64,000 nucleotides of DNA from Chitinophaga varians (GTDB taxonomy: Bacteria; Bacteroidota; Bacteroidia; Chitinophagales; Chitinophagaceae), in NCBI RefSeq assembly GCF_014529945.1, contig NZ_JACVFB010000001.1:310001-374000 (forward strand). The letters run 5' to 3'. The notes under the pieces are model-generated. The model was given only the letters and a program-made list of their open reading frames with translations. It made no database searches and was not told the DNA's origin. Shown piece by piece: positions 25,130 to 33,913 of this stretch; position 1 is the first letter of the stretch; each line of letters begins with the position of its first letter. Made by a program: the position numbers and the translations under genes.

Positions 25130-27553
25130 ATGTTAAGAAATTATTTCAGCGTAGCCATACGTAACCTTTGGAAGAACAAAGCTTTTTCGGCCATCAATGT
25201 GTTGGGCCTGGCGATAGGCCTGGCCACCAGTTTGCTGATCATTCTGTACGTACTCGATGAACTGAGCTACGACCGCTTTCACGCTGCTGCTGACAGGACC
25301 TATGAAGTAGATGCGGACATCAAATTCGGTGGTTCCCGTTATGATGTGGCTACGGCGCCGGCGCCGCTGGGCCCGGCCCTGAAAGCGGACCTGCCGGAAA
25401 TAGAAGAGGCAGTGCGTTTTCGCAAATATGAGGGCTGGCTGGTTCGCAAGGGAAGCCAGAATATCAAAGAGAACAAAGTAATTTTCGCCGACTCTACGCT
25501 GTTCCGCGTTTTTTCCCTTCCGCTGCTGGCCGGCGACCCGGCTACGGCGTTAAAAGAACCGCGCACCGTGGTGATCACGGAGAAAACGGCGGTTAAGTAT
25601 TTTAACACCGCCGACGCGGTGGGCCGCGACCTGGTGATCGATGACAGCGTGCCTTATAAGGTGACCGGCGTACTGAAACCATTCCCCGGCCAGACGCTGC
25701 TGGACTTCGACTTCTTTGTATCACTCGCTGACGCGCCTGAAAGCAGAAATGACAAGTGGCTCGCCAATAATTTCAACACCTTTTTAGTGCTGCGCAAGGG
25801 CGCCGATCCGAAGAAACTGGAGGCAAAGCTGGGACCGGCCACCGCGAAATACATCGCCCCGCAGCTGGTGTCCATGATGAACACGTCGCAGGAGGAACTG
25901 GCACGCAATGGTGACTATATCCGCTATTCGCTGATGCCGCTGACAGACATTCACCTGTACAGTAGCAAATCGTATGAATTGAGCCCCACCAGCTCTATTC
26001 AGTATGTATACATCTTCTCGGCCATCGCACTGTTTATCTTGCTGATCGCCTGTGTGAACTTTATGAACCTGTCTACCGCCCGCTCTGCCAACAGGGCGCG
26101 GGAAGTGGGCATCCGTAAGGTCATGGGCTCACAACGTTCACAGCTGGTGGCGCAGTTCCTGACAGAATCGCTGTTGGTCAGCGCAGTGGCCATGTTGCTG
26201 GCACTGGGTATCGCATGGCTGCTATTGCCGCTTTTTAACCAGGTAGCGGCCAAACAGATCACCCTCAGCTTGTTCAGCAGGCCGTGGCTGGGATGGATAT
26301 TGCTGGCACTTGTTCTTACAGTGGGATTACTGGCCGGTAGTTATCCGGCCTTCTTCCTGTCGGCCTTCCGGCCGGTATTGGTGCTGAAAGGCACGATTGC
26401 CTCGGGCTTCCGGAACAGTATGTTGCGTAACGGGTTGGTCGTGTTCCAGTTCAGCATCTCCATTTTCCTGATGGTAGGCACGCTGGTGATTTACAACCAG
26501 CTTCGTTTTATCCGTAACAAACAACTGGGCTTCGATCGCGACCAGGTGCTGGTGTTGCAGAATACCAATGTACTGGGCAGCCAGGCACGGGCCTTCCGGC
26601 AGGAGATCATGGGACTGAACGGCATCAAGGCGGGCACCATGACATCATTCCTGCCTACCAGCGCCAGCCGCAACGACGGGCCCATGTTCCTCCATCCAGT
26701 GCCCGATCCTAAAAATGCGGTGACCATGCAAATGTGGTCGGTAGACGATCAGTATATTCCGGCCCTGGGCATGCAGATGAAAACAGGCAGGAACTTCTCC
26801 GCCGCTTTTGCCACCGACTCACAGGCCGTGGTGATCAATGAAGCAGCTGCACGGCTGATCGGGCTGAAAGATCCGCTCAACCAGAAAATATATGAATGGC
26901 GGGACATGGACAGCAAAAACGGGAACGGCTATACGATCATCGGCGTGGTAAAGGATTTTAATTTTAATTCCTTACGGGAACAGGTAACGCCGCTGGCGCT
27001 GTTTCTCCATGAAGACAAGGGCAGCATGGCTTTTCGTATACGCAGTAACGATATGCCGGCACTGATGGCACAGGTGGAACAGCAATGGCGTGCCATGGTG
27101 CCTAACCAGCCTTTCAGCTACTCTTTTATGGATGATGATTTTAATAACCTGTACCGGTCAGAAAGCAGGATGGGCAAGATATCCCTGTCGTTTGCGGTAC
27201 TGGCCATTTTCATCGCCAGCCTCGGATTGTTTGGACTGGCGGCTTATGCAGCGGAACAACGGACCCGCGAAATCGGTATCCGTAAAGTGCTGGGCGCTAC
27301 CATGACCAACATCGTCCACCTGCTGTCCAAAGATTTTCTGAAACTGGTGATGATCGCCATTGTCTTTGCCTTCCCGCTGGGATGGTGGGCGATGCACCGC
27401 TGGTTACAGGACTTCGCTTACCGGATAGGTATCGGCTGGGAAGTATTTGCCATGGCAGGTTTTATGGCCGTAGGCATAGCCCTGTTGACTATCAGTTTCC
27501 AGGCTATCCGCGCAGCATTGGCCAATCCGGTGAATAGTTTGCGGGCACAGTAA
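25130..27553 (+). CDS. MacB/FtsX-type ABC transporter permease
   Basis: The 807-residue protein has the double MacB_PCD-FtsX layout common in Bacteroidota. TM1 is at about 20-40, a periplasmic domain runs to about 280, and three helices lie at about 285-410. A second helix, periplasmic domain and three C-terminal helices (about 675-800) follow. The FtsX marks AREVGIRKVMG and TREIGIRKVLG are both present. Such proteins are usually mechanotransmission permeases working with a separate ATPase, but none is encoded next to this one, so its ATPase must be elsewhere. A terminator follows. Confidence 0.88.
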   Translation: MLRNYFSVAIRNLWKNKAFSAINVLGLAIGLATSLLIILYVLDELSYDRFHAAADRTYEVDADIKFGGSRYDVATAPAPLGPALKADLPEIEEAVRFRKYEGWLVRKGSQNIKENKVIFADSTLFRVFSLPLLAGDPATALKEPRTVVITEKTAVKYFNTADAVGRDLVIDDSVPYKVTGVLKPFPGQTLLDFDFFVSLADAPESRNDKWLANNFNTFLVLRKGADPKKLEAKLGPATAKYIAPQLVSMMNTSQEELARNGDYIRYSLMPLTDIHLYSSKSYELSPTSSIQYVYIFSAIALFILLIACVNFMNLSTARSANRAREVGIRKVMGSQRSQLVAQFLTESLLVSAVAMLLALGIAWLLLPLFNQVAAKQITLSLFSRPWLGWILLALVLTVGLLAGSYPAFFLSAFRPVLVLKGTIASGFRNSMLRNGLVVFQFSISIFLMVGTLVIYNQLRFIRNKQLGFDRDQVLVLQNTNVLGSQARAFRQEIMGLNGIKAGTMTSFLPTSASRNDGPMFLHPVPDPKNAVTMQMWSVDDQYIPALGMQMKTGRNFSAAFATDSQAVVINEAAARLIGLKDPLNQKIYEWRDMDSKNGNGYTIIGVVKDFNFNSLREQVTPLALFLHEDKGSMAFRIRSNDMPALMAQVEQQWRAMVPNQPFSYSFMDDDFNNLYRSESRMGKISLSFAVLAIFIASLGLFGLAAYAAEQRTREIGIRKVLGATMTNIVHLLSKDFLKLVMIAIVFAFPLGWWAMHRWLQDFAYRIGIGWEVFAMAGFMAVGIALLTISFQAIRAALANPVNSLRAQ

Positions 27554-27577
27554 GCTGATCTCCATTTAACCCAATAA

Positions 27578-27608
27578 AAAGGCCGCTTCTTCCTTTGAGG
27601 CGGCCTTT
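27578..27608. terminator. Intrinsic terminator after the ABC permease
   Basis: AAAGGCCGC (27578-27586) pairs with GCGGCCTTT (27600-27608) around a 13-nt loop, followed by a T-rich stretch (GCTTTT). Confidence 0.8.
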
Positions 27609-27664
27609 GCTTTTAGATGAGCGTCCACATCGAAGTCCTTACCCGGAAACGTGCATAGTTTTCA

Positions 27665-27672
27665 TACCTTTG
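27665..27672 (+). promoter_or_regulatory. -7 box ahead of the AlkD-like gene
   Basis: TACCTTTG matches TAnnTTTG and lies 5 nt before the ATG at 27678. This favours that start over 27651 and implies a very short or absent leader. No -33 TTTG is evident. Confidence 0.4.
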
Positions 27673-27677
27673 ACGCC

Positions 27678-28388
27678 ATGGAAAGTATCAGCAGCAAGGC
27701 AACTATCAAGCTCATGGTGGCGGGGGCGCTGGATGCCCTGCAACGCAATGGGCAAAAGGCTTTTATCGTCTCGCTGCATGATGCCCTGCTGAAGAAGAAA
27801 GTGAGGTTCCCCTTGTTGGAGTATGCTGCTAAAGAAATCATAATAGCAGTGCCCGAAGCAGCGCATATCACTATCACAGATCGTATCATCGAATTACGGG
27901 AAATCGGGAGCCAGGTGCTGGCCGGGATTATCCTGCAGGAACGTTTGACGCAGGATTTCGATACTGCCGTTAACAAAGCCTGTGACTATATACAGTTCGG
28001 CGATCAATGGTATGTGTGCGATATCATTGGGGAGCGGGTATTAGGGCACGCCTTGCTCACGATGCCGGAAAAGACCATTCCGTTATTAGCCCAATTATCC
28101 GGGCACGAAGATAAATGGATCGTCAGGACAGTAGGAGTGGCCACGCATTATGCCGTTAAAAAAGGGCTGGACCAGCAGTATGTAGAACCGGTATTCCGGA
28201 TACTGCTGTCTTTATCGGCCGCCACAGATTTTCATACCCGGAAAGGCATCGGATGGGGCGCTAAAACAGTTGCCAAATTTCACCCGCAACTGATCGCCCG
28301 TTATCAGGAGCAGCTCGCATCAACCGCAACGCAACAGTGGTTCCGGACAAAAGTCAACATAGGTCTTCATTACAACAGGAAAAAATGA
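27678..28388 (+). CDS. AlkD-like DNA alkylation repair protein
   Basis: The 236-residue protein is built of HEAT-like helical pairs, as in AlkC/AlkD glycosylases. The residues that line the AlkD active site can be matched: Trp and Asp four apart in WYVCD (W111, D115 from this start) and a Trp in RKGIGWGAKTVAKFHP (W193). It would excise N3- or N7-alkylated purines without base flipping. It overlaps the radical SAM gene by 4 nt, giving a two-gene repair-type operon. A start at 27651 would add nine residues. Confidence 0.85.
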   Translation: MESISSKATIKLMVAGALDALQRNGQKAFIVSLHDALLKKKVRFPLLEYAAKEIIIAVPEAAHITITDRIIELREIGSQVLAGIILQERLTQDFDTAVNKACDYIQFGDQWYVCDIIGERVLGHALLTMPEKTIPLLAQLSGHEDKWIVRTVGVATHYAVKKGLDQQYVEPVFRILLSLSAATDFHTRKGIGWGAKTVAKFHPQLIARYQEQLASTATQQWFRTKVNIGLHYNRKK

Positions 28389-29278
28389 CACGCTCCATCG
28401 CCGTCAAATCCATACTGAATAAAACAAAAAGCCGTGATCCCTGGTTCCTGGACGATTATACGGTCAATCCCTACAGCGGCTGCTCTTTTAACTGCCAGTA
28501 CTGTTACATCAGGGGTAGTAAGTATGGGATCAACATGGAAGAAAAACTCAGTGTTAAAAGTAATGCCGTCGAACTGCTGGAGAAGCAACTGTCGCTCCGG
28601 GCCCGCAAAAAACAATACGGCATCATTGTCCTGTCTTCCGCTACAGATCCCTATCTGCAAATCGAAAAAACGGAACAGCTCACCCGGCGCCTGCTTGAAG
28701 TGATCCTGCATTACCGTTTTCCGGTGCATATTATCACTAAGTCAAACCTCGTCAGCCGCGATTTTGAGCTGCTTCATGATATCAACAAGGCGGCCATACT
28801 GCCGGACGATTTGCAGGATAAACTGTCCCACAAGGCTTTCGTGACCTTTTCCTTTTCAACCATCACAGATGCCGTTGCCCGTATTTTTGAGCCTGGCGCC
28901 ACGCCGCCATCGCTGCGACTGGACGCTTTAAGGATGGCCGTTGAAAAAGGCCTGCACAGCGGTGTTAGCCTGATGCCGTTGCTGCCTTTTATTACCGATA
29001 CCGCAGCGCAGCTGGAGGAGATGTTCCGGACATTTAAGGCAGCCGGAGCAGCTTATATATTCCCCGCCACACTGACATTATTCGGATCGGGACCGTCTGA
29101 CAGCAAAACGCTCGTATTGCATGCTGTGGCCAAACACTATCCTCATTTGCTGGAAAAGTACCACCGTTTTTTTGCAGAGGGTCCACAGATGCCGTTGTAT
29201 TACCGACAGGCTTTTGCACAGAAAATGGAGCAGCTATGCCGTCAATACCAGTTCCGGAATAGCCTGTCGGAGAGTTAG
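28385..29278 (+). CDS. SPL-type radical SAM protein
   Basis: The 297-residue protein has the radical SAM cluster motif C33-x3-C37-x2-C40 in CSFNCQYCY and the preceding NPYSGC typical of the spore photoproduct lyase-like (Rv2578c) group. Later segments include LSSATDPYLQIEK and HIITKSNL, which fit the SAM barrel. Its reaction is unknown. In this non-sporulating lineage it is unlikely to be true spore photoproduct lyase, but the tight coupling to an AlkD-like glycosylase suggests a nucleic acid substrate. The ATG overlaps the upstream stop (ATGA). Confidence 0.87.
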   Translation: MTRSIAVKSILNKTKSRDPWFLDDYTVNPYSGCSFNCQYCYIRGSKYGINMEEKLSVKSNAVELLEKQLSLRARKKQYGIIVLSSATDPYLQIEKTEQLTRRLLEVILHYRFPVHIITKSNLVSRDFELLHDINKAAILPDDLQDKLSHKAFVTFSFSTITDAVARIFEPGATPPSLRLDALRMAVEKGLHSGVSLMPLLPFITDTAAQLEEMFRTFKAAGAAYIFPATLTLFGSGPSDSKTLVLHAVAKHYPHLLEKYHRFFAEGPQMPLYYRQAFAQKMEQLCRQYQFRNSLSES

Positions 29279-29292
29279 AAAGCGGTGCCTGG

Positions 29293-29931
29293 TTATCCTT
29301 TCATGATTTGTGATTCATAGGCGGAACCCCGCATCCACAGCAGCCAGTTCATACTGGCCACCGCGCAGATATTGATCACGCCGGCGTATACCACCAGTAA
29401 GTCGAACCCGTAGAAATAAATAATGGGAATCCAGTAGCTGAAGACGCTCCAATACGATGCCATACAGATTGGACACTGAATAACAGGTTTGCGCAGGTAT
29501 TTGTTGACCTTAAACACCTCATCTGTCTTTAAAAAACGGACGCCGCTATCATTGACGTCTACCTGTATTTTCCCATCTATTTTGGGCAAGATGTTGTTGA
29601 GTTCCTTTAATACCGGTATTCTGGAAGCATCCCCTGTAGGAAGCAGGATGCTGTTTTCTTCGGTATGCAGCATTGCCTCCGGCATCAGCACCCTTAATTT
29701 TTGTATCAGCAGATCGAACTGTTCGTTGCTGTAATAGATTTTCATCTGTGTGGTGCGGGTAAGATATTTGAAGAGGGGAAACAGGATCATTTCGCTGTCC
29801 TTGTCTTTGCCATTGGGCAGTTTCTCCACCGCGCCCTTGGCGGCTATCCGCACGCCCAGGATGAAGAGGGATTGTAAAACGATATAGCCCAGAGCGGCCA
29901 TGATGCCAAAAAATAGTGCACTTGTATTCAT
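29293..29931 (-). CDS. Unknown membrane protein with CPIC motif
   Basis: The 212-residue protein has an N-terminal membrane helix (about 5-30), a soluble middle of about 110 residues, and two C-terminal helices (about 160-200). A CPICMASYW motif precedes the C-terminal helices. It resembles small Bacteroidota membrane proteins with a DUF-like core, but I cannot name the family. It is convergent with the radical SAM gene, with only 14 nt between stops, and stands alone on its strand. Confidence 0.7.
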   Translation of the reverse strand: MNTSALFFGIMAALGYIVLQSLFILGVRIAAKGAVEKLPNGKDKDSEMILFPLFKYLTRTTQMKIYYSNEQFDLLIQKLRVLMPEAMLHTEENSILLPTGDASRIPVLKELNNILPKIDGKIQVDVNDSGVRFLKTDEVFKVNKYLRKPVIQCPICMASYWSVFSYWIPIIYFYGFDLLVVYAGVINICAVASMNWLLWMRGSAYESQIMKG

Positions 29932-30056
29932 ATTGTTTGAATTAATAAGTACAAAATTACCACTGCGTCATTTGGCATTTATGACACTTACCGTTGGATA
30001 TTTGGTACAAAACACAGAATGTGCGAACTTGTTACCCAATTTAAAAGAATAGGAAG

Positions 30057-30488
30057 ATGAAGATTAGAAGAGCTACAGCTACGGACTATCCGGAGATGGT
30101 CCGGATATGGGAATCTGCCGTGAAGGCTACCCATGATTTTTTAAAGCAGGAAGATTTTGATCACATCAAGTCGTTGTTGGCGGAGGCATTTTTTCCTCAG
30201 GTAGATACCTACCTGATGTTGAATGACGAAGAGACGCCGGTCGCTTTCCTGGGCGTACACGAAGACTCCCTGGAGATGTTGTTTGTGAGTGATACGGCCA
30301 GGGGAAAGGGGATAGGCAAACACCTCATTCATTACGCCATCGCGGAGCTGAATATCCGTAAAGTGGATGTGAATGAGCAGAACGGCCAGGCAATAGGTTT
30401 TTATGAGCGGATGGGCTTTAAAGTCAATGGCCGGTCTGAAAAAGACGGTATGGGCAAGCCTTATCCGATATTGCACCTGACATTATAA
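30057..30488 (+). CDS. GNAT-family N-acetyltransferase (YjaB-like)
   Basis: The 143-residue protein is a single GNAT fold. Opening strand KIRRATATDYPEMVRIWESAV is followed by the acetyl-CoA pyrophosphate-binding segment SDTARGKGIGKHLIHYAI, and then NEQNGQAIGFYERMGFKVNGR, typical of YjaB/YuaI. It acetylates an unidentified small molecule or protein in the cytoplasm. It is a single-gene unit ended by a terminator. Confidence 0.88.
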   Translation: MKIRRATATDYPEMVRIWESAVKATHDFLKQEDFDHIKSLLAEAFFPQVDTYLMLNDEETPVAFLGVHEDSLEMLFVSDTARGKGIGKHLIHYAIAELNIRKVDVNEQNGQAIGFYERMGFKVNGRSEKDGMGKPYPILHLTL

Positions 30489-30495
30489 AATGAAT

Positions 30496-30520
30496 AAGCC
30501 TGCGTGATCGCAGGCTTTTT
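30496..30520. terminator. Intrinsic terminator after the GNAT gene
   Basis: AAGCCTGC (30496-30503) pairs with GCAGGCTT (30510-30517) across GTGATC, followed by a T-run. It lies between convergent genes. Confidence 0.82.
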
Positions 30521-30539
30521 AACGTAGGAACAGCTATGC

Positions 30540-30974
30540 TTACTTTACCGGCTGGAGTGGCCAGTTTTTTTCTTTAGCCTTGGTACGCGCAGGGAGTATC
30601 TGTCGCGCCTCCAACAGGGTTTCCACTTGATACCAGTTTACAGAAACTCTTCCGAAAATGTCATCTTCTACGGGGCAGCCGAGGGCGGCATCATCAATGT
30701 AATAATCGGCCTGTACTTTAGGGCTGCCGGTCCACCGGCGCTGCTGCGGATTCCTGTTTTCACCATAAAGGGTAATGCCTTTACTGTTGAGCCATTTCAC
30801 CGCATCCTTCAAATGCTTGCCGGAGCGCATGGTATTGAGAATAAGTCTGACGCCTTGTTGTTGTAATCGCTGTAACACATGGATACAGTGTGGAATTTCT
30901 TCCCCTATCATCGGGAAGCGATGATAGGTACAGGTCCCGTCGAAATCTATGGCAATGGTGATATTGGAATACAT
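30540..30974 (-). CDS. HAD-like hydrolase (BT0820-type)
   Basis: The 144-residue protein carries a HAD nucleophile motif IAIDFDGTC near its start (both Asp present), a Thr/Ser motif II region in LILNTMRSG, and the acidic YYIDDAALG, typical of compact phosphatases without a large cap. The substrate is unknown. It follows the FemAB-like gene by about 50 nt on the same strand. Confidence 0.82.
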   Translation of the reverse strand: MYSNITIAIDFDGTCTYHRFPMIGEEIPHCIHVLQRLQQQGVRLILNTMRSGKHLKDAVKWLNSKGITLYGENRNPQQRRWTGSPKVQADYYIDDAALGCPVEDDIFGRVSVNWYQVETLLEARQILPARTKAKEKNWPLQPVK

Positions 30975-31024
30975 ATGTTATGCAGGTTTTAAAAAGATAT
31001 GGCAAAATTTTTTATCAACTATAA

Positions 31025-32056
31025 CTAGAGAAAGCGGTAAACAGGAAAGGGGAGGTCTGTCATGACCGGTGTGGGAGCCTTTTTCAGCGTCAGGGCCCTA
31101 TAGGTGGCCGTGTCGGCAATCAGGCGCCACGTCCTGAAATCCAGGAAGTGATCAGAGAAGCCGGCCTTGAAGTTGAACAGCGAGTCCTGCTGCCCGCCTA
31201 CACCGCCACCCAGATGCAGGTATTGCATCCGCTGCGACTGCCCGAAAATGCTGGCCTCTTCCACCAGCAGCCGCATAGGGGAATCATGTATAAAGTCCTC
31301 ATGCGTGGCCGCCAGATGCAGCTGCATCATGTTGTTGCAACAGGTGGTGAAAACGCCTGCTGTATCACGACCATCAAAGGAGGCAAGCAATATGTTGCTT
31401 TGAAAAGACGTGGCCTGTAGCAACTGTTTAAAATAGTTTTTATCGAAATAATAATTCGCATGGGCGCCCAGTCGCTGCATATTCTGCAAATAGATGGCTG
31501 CAAATGATGCAATGTCTTCTTCATTGATGCCCTGGCGTACCTTGTAGCCTTTATTCCGCAGTTGATTGATCTTGGAGCGGAATGCCTTGCGGTACTGTTG
31601 CCGCTGGTCGGCAATAGGTGGTGTGATATCTATGATCACGGTCTTCCCGTTGTCATACAGTCCGCCGGTTTGGCCTGGCTGAAAATGCTGATGGATCAGC
31701 GGATGCAGCCGGGTAAACACGCTGACGATTTTTTCTTTTTTCAGGAAACGGAGAAACGTTTGTAAAAACTGTTGCAACAGTGCGGGTGGCATATCGCCGA
31801 AATCCAGATTAGAAACAGGCCCGGCATAACCATAGACAGAAGTACAGTCAAAATAATTCGTGTCTTCTATGTTCCGCTTTAGCAGTGGTACTGCCACAAA
31901 ATTTCCTTCTTCTTCCAATACAAATAAAAAAGGATGACTGTCGCCTGCGGACAGTTGATGATAATACCAGGTGTGGTAGAAGTCGTAGCTGTGGGCCGCG
32001 TGAATAACCTGGTCCCAGTGTTCCTGCTCCGTGATGTCAACTGTAAAGTAGGCCAT
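31025..32056 (-). CDS. FemAB-like GNAT-fold acyl/aminoacyl transferase
   Basis: The 343-residue protein fits the FemAB/BioF2-like group, with two tandem GNAT folds. Features include a YHQLSAG-type opening, FRSKINQLRNKGYKVRQG, and a C-terminal YLHLGGGVGGQQDSLFNFK segment where acyl-CoA or aminoacyl-tRNA binding is expected. Such proteins modify cell-wall peptides or polysaccharides, but the acceptor is unknown. I start at MAYFTVDITEQ (32056); the frame extends to 32197 without coding character. Confidence 0.78.
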   Translation of the reverse strand: MAYFTVDITEQEHWDQVIHAAHSYDFYHTWYYHQLSAGDSHPFLFVLEEEGNFVAVPLLKRNIEDTNYFDCTSVYGYAGPVSNLDFGDMPPALLQQFLQTFLRFLKKEKIVSVFTRLHPLIHQHFQPGQTGGLYDNGKTVIIDITPPIADQRQQYRKAFRSKINQLRNKGYKVRQGINEEDIASFAAIYLQNMQRLGAHANYYFDKNYFKQLLQATSFQSNILLASFDGRDTAGVFTTCCNNMMQLHLAATHEDFIHDSPMRLLVEEASIFGQSQRMQYLHLGGGVGGQQDSLFNFKAGFSDHFLDFRTWRLIADTATYRALTLKKAPTPVMTDLPFPVYRFL

Positions 32057-32531
32057 AACAAATGAGGTTTTTAAACATATAGATTTGATGGTTATGTGTT
32101 GGCCGATGGGGCCATGGGTGGCAGGATGTTCGGTGTAACAAGGAAGGAATCCGTACCGGCGTTGGCGTAGGTGCATAGCATACCCGTCAGACACCAACTG
32201 GTATCTTTTTTGTGTAATGCAGCCTGCTATTGATGTAAAAAGTCTTTACCTGTTACTATCGCTGAAATCTGCTATTCATTATTTTATAGTGATTGTTTGG
32301 GCTTCAGTTTGTATTACAGAACCTTCTGTAATTTTTTCCGGGTTAAAAAAAATTTCCATCCGGAATTCAATGACTATGCCATGTGAGTAAGTGCTTGTTA
32401 ACCAGTTGCTTACAAAGGATGTTGGATGATGATCCCCTCCAATATTTTGGAATTACCTAAATGGATATACGAAATATTGGATATTGTTAACCGGAGTTGT
32501 CGTGACAGACGGCTCACTGACCCGATCTTGC
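32057..32531. other. Intergenic region between FemAB-like and sigma-54 activator genes
   Basis: About 475 bases hold no convincing gene. The notable element is a near-perfect palindrome at 32313-32332. I looked for -24/-12 sigma-54 boxes (TGGC-N-TTGC) ahead of the activator and saw none that fit. The ATG at 32532 is preferred over a TTG at 32484. Confidence 0.6.
32313..32332. promoter_or_regulatory. 20-bp palindrome, possible operator
   Basis: ATTACAGAA-CC-TTCTGTAAT, followed by TTTTTT, lies about 200 nt upstream of the sigma-54 activator gene. Its arms are perfect. The 2-nt loop makes it a better DNA-binding site than a hairpin terminator. Confidence 0.45.
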
Positions 32532-33521
32532 ATGAAAAGTGAACAGGCAGAAAAGGATGCTGCGTATTTATCAACGTCATACGGACCATTGATAGGTGGC
32601 CCCGCTTTGCAGACGGTACTACAGCAGGTGCAGCAGGTGGCTGACACCGATGCCACCGTTTTGCTCACGGGGGAAACGGGTACGGGCAAAGAAGTGATTG
32701 CGCAGGCTATCCATGAATTGTCGGCCCGCCGGGCACGCCCCATGGTGAAAGTCAACTGCGCCGCGCTGCCGCTTCAACTGATAGAATCCGAATTGTTTGG
32801 ACATGAGAGAGGCGCCTTTACCGGAGCGCTGCAACGCCGCACCGGTAAGTTTGAACAGGCGCAACAAAGCACCATCTTCCTCGATGAAATAGGCGAGCTG
32901 CCACTGGAACAGCAACCGAAGCTGCTGCGGGTACTACAGGAAAAAGAGATTGAAAGAATAGGCGGCACCACCGTTAAAACGGACGCGCGGGTGATTGCTG
33001 CCACCAACCGTATACTGGAAGCGGAATGCCAGGCGGGCCGCTTTCGCTACGACCTATACTACCGCCTGCATGTATTTCCGATACACCTGCCACCCCTGCG
33101 GGAACGGAAAGACGATATTCCCCTGCTGGCGAAATACTTCGTGGAAAAAGCAGCGCAACATTTCCGCAAACCCATGGCTACCATCAGTCAGCGCTCCCTC
33201 GATGCAATGATGAACTACCATTGGCCCGGCAATATCCGGGAACTGCAGCATCTGGTGGAAAGAGCGGTGATCATCGGGAATGCGCCGGTGATCTATGTGG
33301 AACTGCCTCCGCCGGAAAACGCGAGGGACACCGATTCCAGTCCTCCCATTACCAGCCTCGCGGAAGCAGAAAGACAACTGATTATTCGTGTAATGAAGCA
33401 TTGCAATGGACGTATCCGCGGAGAAAACGGCGCTGCGGCCATTCTTCAGATAAAGCCAACTACACTGGAAGCAAGGATGAAAAAACTGGGCATCACCCGG
33501 CAACACATGAGCAACCATTGA
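32532..33521 (+). CDS. Orphan sigma-54-dependent activator (AAA+ and Fis HTH only)
   Basis: The 329-residue protein consists of an AAA+ central domain (Walker A GETGTGKE at 47-54, GAFTGA at 94-99, Walker B TIFLDEIGE) and a C-terminal Fis-type helix-turn-helix (about 285-325). GAFTGA is intact, so it should contact sigma-54. It has no receiver, GAF or PAS domain, only about 20 residues before the ATPase, so it must be controlled by its level or by a partner, as PspF is by PspA. No partner or sigma-54 promoter is seen nearby. Confidence 0.88.
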   Translation: MKSEQAEKDAAYLSTSYGPLIGGPALQTVLQQVQQVADTDATVLLTGETGTGKEVIAQAIHELSARRARPMVKVNCAALPLQLIESELFGHERGAFTGALQRRTGKFEQAQQSTIFLDEIGELPLEQQPKLLRVLQEKEIERIGGTTVKTDARVIAATNRILEAECQAGRFRYDLYYRLHVFPIHLPPLRERKDDIPLLAKYFVEKAAQHFRKPMATISQRSLDAMMNYHWPGNIRELQHLVERAVIIGNAPVIYVELPPPENARDTDSSPPITSLAEAERQLIIRVMKHCNGRIRGENGAAAILQIKPTTLEARMKKLGITRQHMSNH

Positions 33522-33595
33522 CACCCCCTTTCTTTTCTCCCCAAAAATAACCTGTAGTAGCAGTATATTTACGATATAAATATACCCGTTGTCGT

Positions 33596-33910
33596 ATGAT
33601 GGCCATTGACTGGATCCGAAAAGATCATTTACCGGCGCTGCTCGCAGCATTATCCCATATCTGTCACTATACATTTGATGATGCTGATATAGAGGCCGTC
33701 ACGTATGGATTCACCAACACTTCCCTCGATAATGATCACTGGTTTGACTATTCCCTGATAGGGGAACAAACGATTGCATTGCAGTTTTGTCAGGATGATG
33801 AAGATACCGACATCATTTTCTGCCGGATTCATTGTGCAGACGAACATCAATCTGCTATAGAGATGATGCAGTTTTTTCTGGAGAATTTTGAATTACGATA
33901 TCTGCGTTGA
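33596..33910 (+). CDS. Unknown 104-residue protein
   Basis: I do not recognise this acidic 104-residue protein. It is alpha/beta in pattern, with an aromatic-rich core (HWFDYSLIG, FCRIHC) and a final helix. The spacing of about 75 nt after the sigma-54 activator on the same strand would allow co-transcription. Its stop is 3 nt from the convergent HxlR gene. The start is an ATGATG pair. Confidence 0.65.
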   Translation: MMAIDWIRKDHLPALLAALSHICHYTFDDADIEAVTYGFTNTSLDNDHWFDYSLIGEQTIALQFCQDDEDTDIIFCRIHCADEHQSAIEMMQFFLENFELRYLR

Positions 33911-33913
33911 TCA

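Noticed and set aside
32057-32531. Sigma-54 promoter ahead of the activator gene
   Set aside because: I found no GG and GC pair at the right spacing.
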